Part shown: positions 20,309 to 27,270 of the stretch, piece by piece
Layout: every line of letters starts with the position of its first letter
Numbering within the stretch: position 1 is the first letter of the stretch
NCBI GenBank assembly: GCA_947630555.1
Contig: CANRIA010000007.1
Span: 17,205-81,204 of the forward strand
Source of the DNA: an uncultured Clostridia bacterium
GTDB lineage: Bacteria > Bacillota > Clostridia > Oscillospirales > Ruminococcaceae
Length of the DNA: 64,000 bases
Direction of reading: 5' to 3'
Position numbers and translations under genes: made by a program
Notes under the pieces: model-generated
What the model saw: only the letters and a program-made list of their open reading frames with translations
Told to the model about the DNA's origin: nothing
Databases searched by the model: none

Positions 20309-21550
20309 ATGAGCAGAAAGATAGCAGTTATAGGATACGGAGTAGTAGGTTCGGGCACGGTGGAGCTTTTTGAGATGAACCGTGAGAAGATAGAAAAGCG
20401 CGTGGGCTCGCCCATTGAGCTTGGTTATATTTTAGATCTTAAAGATTTCCCCGACAGCCCCTATGCAGATAAACTGGTGAAGGATTTCAACATTCTTCTG
20501 CACGACCCCGAAGTTGAGGTAGTTGTTGAATCAGCAGGCGGAGCGACTTTTGCATACAGCTACACAAGGGCTCTGCTGGAGGCAGGAAAGAGCGTTGTAA
20601 CATCGAACAAAGAGCTTGTAGCAAAAAAAGGCGCAGAGCTTTTAGCCATTGCCAAAGAGCACAACTGCAACTATCTGTTTGAGGCAAGTGTTGGCGGCGG
20701 CATACCTATAATAGGGCCTATCTACAGATGTCTTTCGGGCAATACGATTCAGGAGATAACAGGTATTCTCAACGGCACCACAAACTTTATTCTTACAAAG
20801 ATGATAAAAGAACAGCTTTCTTTTGAAGAAGCGCTGAAACAGGCGCAGGCAAACGGCTATGCCGAGGCTGACCCCACCGCCGACGTTGAGGGTCACGATG
20901 CTTGCAGAAAGATATGTATTCTGGGCTCTCTTGCATACGGCAAGCAGATAGACCCCGAAAAAATACACTGCTCGGGCATTTCAAAAATAACCATGGCAGA
21001 TGTTGACTATGCCGACGTTGCAGGTTATGTTATAAAGCTGATAGGCTCAGTAAAACAGACAAACGACGGCAGAATAGCCGCAAAAGTGTGTCCGCGGCTT
21101 GTTCCCAAAAAGCATATGCTCGCGCACGTTGACGATGTTTACAATGCAATATGCGTAAAGGGCGACGGCATAGGCGATGCGGTGTTCTATGGCAGGGGCG
21201 CAGGTAAACTGCCTACCGCTTCAGCTGTTGTGGGCGACGTTATAGACGCGCTGCGGCACAAGGGAACAAACATAGGCGTTTACTGGCAGCAGGCAGAAGA
21301 TGATATGCTTCTTCCTTACAAAGACGACGAAGCCGCCATGTATGTAAGGGTAAAAGGCGAAGATGCCCAGAAAAAATGCAAAGAGCTTTCTGAAATGTTC
21401 GGCGGTCTTATTTTCCTTGACAGGCGCATGAGCAAGAGCATTGAAGAAGCGGCATTCATAACTCCTTTCATGAAAGAGGCAGACATAGACAAAAGCCTTG
21501 CTATACTTTCACATTCTCTCAGCATAGAAAGCAAGATAAGGCTTCTGTAA
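20309..21550 (+). CDS. hom: Homoserine dehydrogenase
   Basis: IAVIGYGVVGSGTVELF, NKELVAKKG, GGIPIIGPIYRCLSGNTIQEITGILNGTTNFILT, C-terminal ACT-like region. Confidence 0.96.
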   Translation: MSRKIAVIGYGVVGSGTVELFEMNREKIEKRVGSPIELGYILDLKDFPDSPYADKLVKDFNILLHDPEVEVVVESAGGATFAYSYTRALLEAGKSVVTSNKELVAKKGAELLAIAKEHNCNYLFEASVGGGIPIIGPIYRCLSGNTIQEITGILNGTTNFILTKMIKEQLSFEEALKQAQANGYAEADPTADVEGHDACRKICILGSLAYGKQIDPEKIHCSGISKITMADVDYADVAGYVIKLIGSVKQTNDGRIAAKVCPRLVPKKHMLAHVDDVYNAICVKGDGIGDAVFYGRGAGKLPTASAVVGDVIDALRHKGTNIGVYWQQAEDDMLLPYKDDEAAMYVRVKGEDAQKKCKELSEMFGGLIFLDRRMSKSIEEAAFITPFMKEADIDKSLAILSHSLSIESKIRLL

Positions 21551-21568
21551 TAACGGAGTGACAGTATA

Positions 21569-22465
21569 ATGATAAGCATAAAAATACCTGCAACGAGCGC
21601 AAATCTCGGTGCAGGTTTTGATGCTCTCGGGCTGGCGGTAAGCCTGTATAACTACGTCGAAATGGAGGAGAGCGACAAAGTCGAGATAATCTCCGCCGAC
21701 GGCACTAAGATACCGACAGATGAGAGCAATATGGTGTATATTGCAGCGCGCGACCTGTTTGAAGTGTGCGGCAAAAAGCTGCACGGTCTTAAAATACGGC
21801 AAACCAACAACATACCCATGACAAGGGGCTTAGGCTCGTCGTCTGCCTGTATAGTCGCAGGGCTTGTGGGCGCAAACAAGCTGCTGAAATCGCCCTTAGG
21901 CAATAACGATATAGTCGACCTTTCCGCGCAGATAGAGGGTCACCCCGACAACACCGCGCCTGCGCTTCTTGGCGGTATAGTTACGGCGGTGTTTGACGGC
22001 AGAAAGGTTCACTGGGTAAAGCAGGAAGTGTTTACTAAACTGAAACTTGCCGCTGTGATACCGGATTTTGAACTGAGCACTACAAAAGCGAGAGCCTGCC
22101 TGCCAAAGCAGATAGACTTTCGCGATGCTGTTTATAATCTTTCAAGAGCCGCGCTGTTTTCGGCATCTCTCTTAACAGGCAAGTTTGAAAACCTTAAAAC
22201 AAGCGTTGATGACAGGCTTCACCAGCCCTATAGAATGGAGCTTATCCCCGGCGGCAAAGAGGTCTTTGAGATTGCCTATGCCCACGGCGCTTATGCTGTA
22301 TATGTCAGCGGCGCAGGGCCTACGGTAATGGCAATAGCAGACGAGGACAACGAATTTTTTGCAGGCAAGGTGCAGTTTTCTTTAGATAACGCAGGGCTTA
22401 CAGGCTGGAAAGTGCACGAGCTGAAAATAGACAACTGCGGTACGCAGATACTAGGTACGAATTAA
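21569..22465 (+). CDS. thrB: Homoserine kinase
   Basis: PATSANLGAGFDALGLAV, TRGLGSSSACIVAGLVGAN. Confidence 0.95.
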   Translation: MISIKIPATSANLGAGFDALGLAVSLYNYVEMEESDKVEIISADGTKIPTDESNMVYIAARDLFEVCGKKLHGLKIRQTNNIPMTRGLGSSSACIVAGLVGANKLLKSPLGNNDIVDLSAQIEGHPDNTAPALLGGIVTAVFDGRKVHWVKQEVFTKLKLAAVIPDFELSTTKARACLPKQIDFRDAVYNLSRAALFSASLLTGKFENLKTSVDDRLHQPYRMELIPGGKEVFEIAYAHGAYAVYVSGAGPTVMAIADEDNEFFAGKVQFSLDNAGLTGWKVHELKIDNCGTQILGTN

Positions 22466-22525
22466 CATAACAATTGCCCCTTTTTAATATAAATCGGAAT
22501 TTATTAAAGCAAAGAAGATGGTAAA

Positions 22526-22948
22526 ATGAGTAAAAAGTTAAGTATTATTTTGAAAATCATTTTTGAAACTATTATTGTATTTATTGAAGAGCATCTTTTC
22601 TATGTTACCATTTTAAGTAACGCCATGACTAAACGAAGTTTGATTATGTGGCTCACATTTATTTTCGGTTCGATTATTATTTCTGTTATAAACATTGTTT
22701 TTGTTTACATTTCAACAAAAAATATAGAATTAAAGCTAAAGAACATTTCTTTTCTAATTATATCTTCTATACTAGCAAGCATTGTCATATTAATATTATC
22801 CTTGTTATTTGATAAAGATTTTTTAGCATTGGTAGATTACAGAAACGAAATTGATTATTTTACAATTCTAATACTCTCAGTTTTAATTGATATATTGACA
22901 AGTATTTTTGTGTTGTTATTAAAAATACTTGTAAAAACCAAACACTAA
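22526..22948 (+). CDS. hypothetical AT-rich membrane protein
   Basis: 140 aa multi-TM ORF, composition unlike neighbours. Confidence 0.5.
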   Translation: MSKKLSIILKIIFETIIVFIEEHLFYVTILSNAMTKRSLIMWLTFIFGSIIISVINIVFVYISTKNIELKLKNISFLIISSILASIVILILSLLFDKDFLALVDYRNEIDYFTILILSVLIDILTSIFVLLLKILVKTKH

Positions 22949-23012
22949 GACTTAGTAATGCAAATTCTGATTTATCTTAGGAACACAATTTACCAAAGGC
23001 GGTGAACTACAT

Positions 23013-23726
23013 ATGAAAGGCAGATTTTTAAGCGGTATGCGTGACGGCATACCCATTGCGCTGGGATACCTTTCTGTGTCGTTCACTTTTGGCATTAAAG
23101 CCGTAAACGACGGCTTGTTTTGGTGGGAAGCGCTGCTTATCTCGATGACCAACCTTACCTCGGCTGGGCAGCTTGCAGGTATATCTGTGATCGCAGCAGG
23201 CGGCTCTCTTGTAGAAATAGCCATGACGCAGATAATCATCAATATGCGTTACGCGCTGATGTCTCTCTCCCTCACGCAGAAGCTTGACAAACACTTCACC
23301 AAAGGCAAACGCTGGCTTGCTGGCTTTGGCATAACAGACGAGATATTCGCCGTTGCAAGCGGCAGGCTGTGCGATGTAACCGTTTCGTATATGGCAGGGC
23401 TTATTACAACGCCGTTTGTCGGCTGGTCGCTCGGCACGGCTCTGGGCGCTCTGGCAGGCAATGTTTTGCCGCCATCGGTGCAGTCGGCGCTGTCGGTCGC
23501 TATATACGGAATGTTCGTTGCAATATTCGTTCCGCCTATGAAAAAGCACAAGAGCATTTTCTTTGTGGTAATGCTGGGTATAGCGCTGAGCTGCTGCTTT
23601 AAGTGGCTGCCGCTGCTTGGCAGAGTGTCTTCGGGCTTTGCAATAATAATCTGCACCGTGATAGCCGCAGCAGTCGGCGCAGTTGTATTCCCTGTAGATG
23701 ACGCAGAAAGCGAGGGCGCAGCATGA
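23013..23726 (+). CDS. azlC: AzlC family branched-chain amino-acid exporter subunit
   Basis: IPIALGYLSVSFTFGIKAVNDGL...TSAGQLAG, overlaps AzlD gene. Confidence 0.9.
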   Translation: MKGRFLSGMRDGIPIALGYLSVSFTFGIKAVNDGLFWWEALLISMTNLTSAGQLAGISVIAAGGSLVEIAMTQIIINMRYALMSLSLTQKLDKHFTKGKRWLAGFGITDEIFAVASGRLCDVTVSYMAGLITTPFVGWSLGTALGALAGNVLPPSVQSALSVAIYGMFVAIFVPPMKKHKSIFFVVMLGIALSCCFKWLPLLGRVSSGFAIIICTVIAAAVGAVVFPVDDAESEGAA

Positions 23727-24040
23727 GTTTTGAAAAATTTTTGCCATACCTCGCGGTAATGGCAGTAGTTACATATCTTATAAGAGCAGTGCCGTTTGCC
23801 TTGTTCAGCAAGCAGATAAAAAGCCGCTTTGCCAAAAGTTTTCTTTACTATGTGCCGTATGCCGTGCTGGCGGTAATGACCGTCCCTGAGATATTTTTCT
23901 CCCCTGACATGATAATTGCAGGCGTTGCGGCTCTGGCGGTGGCAGTGCTTTTGGCGTATAAAGAACGCGGTCTTCTTACAGTCGCGATGTGCTGTTCAGC
24001 AGCAGTTTTTGTTACGGAGCTTATCGCGAAGCATATATAA
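23723..24040 (+). CDS. azlD: AzlD family protein
   Basis: Four-TM ~105 aa, YLIRAVPFALFSKQIKSRF, ATGA overlap with azlC. Confidence 0.85.
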   Translation: MSFEKFLPYLAVMAVVTYLIRAVPFALFSKQIKSRFAKSFLYYVPYAVLAVMTVPEIFFSPDMIIAGVAALAVAVLLAYKERGLLTVAMCCSAAVFVTELIAKHI

Positions 24041-24095
24041 AATGCGCTTTTCAAAAAGCCTTGACAAATAAATTTTTTTGGTGTATAATATAAAT

Positions 24096-24188
24096 AGAAA
24101 AAGAGATACCGGCTGGTACGATAGCGGCTATCTCCCAAGATTATAGTTAAAATAACCGTTTGCTTGGAAGGTCAGCGGTTATTTTTTC
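24096..24188 (+). ncRNA. Putative antitoxin RNA, locus A
   Basis: Promoter TTGACA 24061-24066 / 17 bp / TATAAT 24084-24089; hairpin GAGATACCGGCTGGTACGATAGCGGCTATCTCCC; terminator AATAACCG...CGGTTATTTTTT. Confidence 0.7.
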
Positions 24189-24268
24189 TTGATATTTTTT
24201 ATAATCTCGTTTATACAAACGAGAATTATTATGAATAAAATCAATACAAGAATATCAATAATACTCAC
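24179..24268 (-). CDS. Putative small hydrophobic toxin peptide, locus A (29 aa)
   Basis: GTG start after GGGAGGTGGTATTT; (M)SIIDILVLILFIIILVCINEIIKNIKKK; own promoter TTGACA-18-TATAAT at 24397-24368 (-). Confidence 0.7.
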   Translation of the reverse strand: MSIIDILVLILFIIILVCINEIIKNIKKK

Positions 24269-24443
24269 AAATACCACCTCCCAACCCTATGTATTCAGAC
24301 ATAAGTCCGGACAAGGTTATAAGGGAGTATAGCCGCTACCGTTTTCGTACTTCACCGGTACAAATATATTATAACATATTCAGTCGATACTTGTCAACTC
24401 GCGCAGATTTCAAAAAGCCCTTGACAAATGTTTTTCTGTGGTG

Positions 24444-24547
24444 TATAATATAAATAGAAAAAGGAGCACCGGCTGGTACGATAGCGGCTGTCTCCTCTAA
24501 ACAACGATTGAATAACCGTTCAGCATTGGGAGCGAGCGGTTATTTTT
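24444..24547 (+). ncRNA. Putative antitoxin RNA, locus B (coordinates include -10)
   Basis: TTGACA 24421-24426 / 17 bp / TATAAT 24444-24449; conserved CACCGGCTGGTACGATAGCGGCTG hairpin; terminator at gene overlap. Confidence 0.7.
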
Positions 24548-24620
24548 TCTTGATATTCTTAATGATCTCATTTATTACAATGAGAAGCACTATGGTCAGA
24601 GCAATACTTGCTATATCCAT
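24540..24620 (-). CDS. Putative small hydrophobic toxin peptide, locus B (26 aa)
   Basis: MDIASIALTIVLLIVINEIIKNIKKK; promoter TTGACA 24750-24745, TATAAT 24726-24721 (18 bp). Confidence 0.7.
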   Translation of the reverse strand: MDIASIALTIVLLIVINEIIKNIKKK

Positions 24621-24795
24621 AAAATATCACCCCCACTCCTATGTATTCAGACATAAGCCTGGACAAGGTTATAAGGGAGAAATAGCCGCTACCGTTTTCG
24701 CACTTCGCCGGTGCAATTATATTATAGCATATTCAGTCGGCATATGTCAATAAAGGCACAGCCGACAAAATTATATAAAAAATTTAATTTTACTC

Positions 24796-24906
24796 TTGCT
24801 TTTGCAGGCGCAACGTGATATAATAAAATTATAAATGATTATATTATATCTTTTATGTCCTCGTCGATACGCAGACTAATGGGTCTGCTCCCGACGTATC
24901 GGACAA
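24796..24906 (+). promoter_or_regulatory. Dispersed promoter+structured leader module, copy 2
   Basis: TTGCTT-17-TATAAT, near-perfect 34 bp palindrome over -10, GTCCTCGTCGATACGCAGACTAATGGGTCTGCTCCCGACGTATCGGAC. Confidence 0.8.
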
Positions 24907-24966
24907 TTGGATAATACCGAACACTTCATACAAAATATATACATTTACATTTTAAGGAGCAGCAAC

Positions 24967-25515
24967 ATGGCGATATACCTTTATCATTATTACGATCAGG
25001 AAATAGGCCCTTTCAAAAATCTGTCGGCGCTTTCCGATGACGAGGCGAAGCAGATACTTCTCGATATGCGCGAAACAAAGCCGTATTCTCAGCCTGCGCA
25101 GAGAGATGTTCTTTACATGATGCGCCGCCGCCAGTACGAAAAAATAGCCTACGACAAATTCGTCGAGATAGGCGGCAAACCACAAAGGACTTATCCGCAG
25201 TATATGGTAGTAGAATACTGCAAATGGATGAGCGAGTGGTACCAGAACAGCGCATTCATAAAGATACCGATAGAGAAATTCAACAAAGATACTATCTCGT
25301 TCACATATGGCGATATGCCGCTGAATTTCAGCCCCTTGGAGGAAAGTGACAACAAGCCCTACCGCGGCAAGGTGTATAACTACGAGCAGATACTTAAAGT
25401 TATAGAAGAATACGGTCTGCCGCAGGAGTGGAACCCAAACGGTGAGCTGGGTCCCGAGAGATACATAGAAGTTCAGGTGTGGAGCGACGACGCTATTGCA
25501 GAGTATTTAAAGTAA
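24967..25515 (+). CDS. hypothetical protein
   Basis: ORF, AAGGAG RBS then MAIYLYHYYDQEIG. Confidence 0.75.
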   Translation: MAIYLYHYYDQEIGPFKNLSALSDDEAKQILLDMRETKPYSQPAQRDVLYMMRRRQYEKIAYDKFVEIGGKPQRTYPQYMVVEYCKWMSEWYQNSAFIKIPIEKFNKDTISFTYGDMPLNFSPLEESDNKPYRGKVYNYEQILKVIEEYGLPQEWNPNGELGPERYIEVQVWSDDAIAEYLK

Positions 25516-25533
25516 CACAAAGGAGAATGTGCT

Positions 25534-26274
25534 ATGGCTATGATAGTTTACGGCTGGGGAAATGTGCTGAAGAAAAAGCAGTTTATGGGTTATCAGTATT
25601 GCTCAAGCTGCTGCGACTTCATGCCTGCGTATCTGGCTAAAGTTGTTTTTCGTATACACATATGCTACATACCGATATTCATGCTGACAAAGGGTCGTTA
25701 CATCTGCTGCGGCACTTGCGAGAGGGGCAAAGAGATATCAAAGCAAGAGTACAAAATGCTCAAATTCAACTACAAGGCGATGAGCAAATCGCAGGGCAAA
25801 AAGGCTTTTACAGAACTTTGTCAGATGTGCGACAGCCTGCCAAATTATTCGCCCGAAAATGTTGAGTATGTATACGGTCAGATAGCATCTTCCTACCCGA
25901 TAGCCGCGAACGAAGTGCTGCAAAACCACTACCGCGACCTTATCACCGCGCGTTTGCAGGTTATGGAAGCTTTGAGAGCGCGCAGTGCAGGAGCAGCGAT
26001 ACAGCAGCCTGCCGCCCCGAAAACTTTGCAGACGAGCGAAGAATGGACTTGCCCCAAATGTGGAAGTACAAATAAAGCAAAATTCTGCTCTAGCTGCGGT
26101 CAGGCAAAACCTGCGCCGACCATGGACGAAGTTCAGATACCGCAGGCAGCGCAGCAGGCACAGCCGCAAGAAAAGCCTGCTCCCGTTACAGTCTGCCCGA
26201 GATGCGGAAAAGAGGACAGCTCCGCGCCGTTTTTCTGTATGGCGTGCGGCGCACCGATGAACAAGCCGCAGTAA
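25534..26274 (+). CDS. zinc-ribbon hypothetical protein
   Basis: CPKCGSTNKAKFCSSCGQ and CPRCGKEDSSAPFFCMACGAP ribbons plus N-terminal Cys pairs. Confidence 0.75.
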   Translation: MAMIVYGWGNVLKKKQFMGYQYCSSCCDFMPAYLAKVVFRIHICYIPIFMLTKGRYICCGTCERGKEISKQEYKMLKFNYKAMSKSQGKKAFTELCQMCDSLPNYSPENVEYVYGQIASSYPIAANEVLQNHYRDLITARLQVMEALRARSAGAAIQQPAAPKTLQTSEEWTCPKCGSTNKAKFCSSCGQAKPAPTMDEVQIPQAAQQAQPQEKPAPVTVCPRCGKEDSSAPFFCMACGAPMNKPQ

Positions 26275-26286
26275 AAATATTAAAAG

Positions 26287-26325
26287 CAAAAAGCACCGCA
26301 CTAAGCGATGCTTTTATTTTTATGT
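26287..26325. terminator. Terminator hairpin between convergent genes
   Basis: AAAAGCA(T/C)CGC...GCGATGCTTTTA. Confidence 0.5.
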
Positions 26326-26333
26326 CTTAATGT

Positions 26334-26750
26334 CTAAGCGACCGTTCGGGCGGTCTTCTTGTTTTTCAGCTTTGCAATAAAGCTCAATATAATTGCCACA
26401 TTCAGCGCCGCGGCGTTCAGCATAACAGCCGCTATCACGCCCATGCTGTCTGCGCCATTTTTGTTGACTGCCTTAAACACGTGATAAAACAAAGGCTTTC
26501 TGCCAAACATGAATACCAAAACGGCAAATACTATAGTTAATACGACCGATAGATAATAACTGCCGCTTTTGCTTCGGTGTATGAAGAAGACAAGCTGTAC
26601 AAATAAATACACCGCAGAAAAAATTAAAAATGAAAAGACAGGGTGCAGAGCCGCGCCGAGAAACGCTGTAATATTAAACAGAAAGCCGCACAATAAGCAT
26701 TCAAAAAGCGTGACAGTAATATGTAAAATGCGGTCAGATAATTTTTGCAT
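26334..26750 (-). CDS. hypothetical membrane protein
   Basis: ORF with four hydrophobic segments. Confidence 0.55.
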   Translation of the reverse strand: MQKLSDRILHITVTLFECLLCGFLFNITAFLGAALHPVFSFLIFSAVYLFVQLVFFIHRSKSGSYYLSVVLTIVFAVLVFMFGRKPLFYHVFKAVNKNGADSMGVIAAVMLNAAALNVAIILSFIAKLKNKKTARTVA

Positions 26751-26850
26751 CTCGTTCAGCCTCCGTCGCTATTGTATCACATTAAGGTGCGTTTTGTCAA
26801 TACATAAGGCAATATTTGCGCTCCATGCGCCTGTTTTCTTTTGGTGGAGA

Positions 26851-27034
26851 CCCCTCACTAAAACTCATATATTTTTGGCGAGGGGTAATTATACTATATA
26901 ATACACGCAGAACTTACAACCTATAGAAGATTTATAAAGGCAAATTACCCCTCGCCAAAAACAATATAAAAGTCTTTGGAAAGGGGGTATGGGGAACAAC
27001 CTTTCTTCAGAAAGGTTTTCCCCAAAAAAGCAAA
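26851..27034. repeat. MITE-like family A element, copy 2 (one end truncated)
   Basis: TTTTTGGCGAGGGGTAATT...AATTACCCCTCGCCAAAAA, then GTCTTTGGAAAGGGGGTATGGGGAACAACCTTTCTTCAGAAAGGTTTTCCCC. Confidence 0.75.
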
Positions 27035-27063
27035 GGAGAACGTCAAGCGTTCTCCTTATTATG

Positions 27064-27258
27064 TTATTCTTTTTTGTCGTTGCGGTGGAGCAGGTAAATT
27101 ATCGTTTCGCCGAGTATCCAGCCTATCGCGACCGCTATCACCCTGCCGACTTCAAACAGACCTTCGACCAGCCCCGTCTTGTCAAGCACGAATGTTATCA
27201 GCGCGAACAGACCTACAAAAACCACAAATCTTATAACTATCTTCAAGACCTTGTTCAT
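27064..27258 (-). CDS. small membrane protein
   Basis: 64 aa, two hydrophobic segments, immediately downstream of GH94 gene. Confidence 0.5.
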   Translation of the reverse strand: MNKVLKIVIRFVVFVGLFALITFVLDKTGLVEGLFEVGRVIAVAIGWILGETIIYLLHRNDKKE

Positions 27259-27270
27259 TGTGCACCTCCG

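Noticed and set aside
23028-23747. 239 aa minus-strand ORF
   Set aside because: Antisense shadow of azlC
24061-24750. Tandem ~360 bp repeats considered as CRISPR-like, tandem riboswitches or MITEs
   Set aside because: Each unit has two convergent promoters, an SD and a conserved peptide frame; divergence is concentrated outside functional blocks, so a gene/RNA locus fits better
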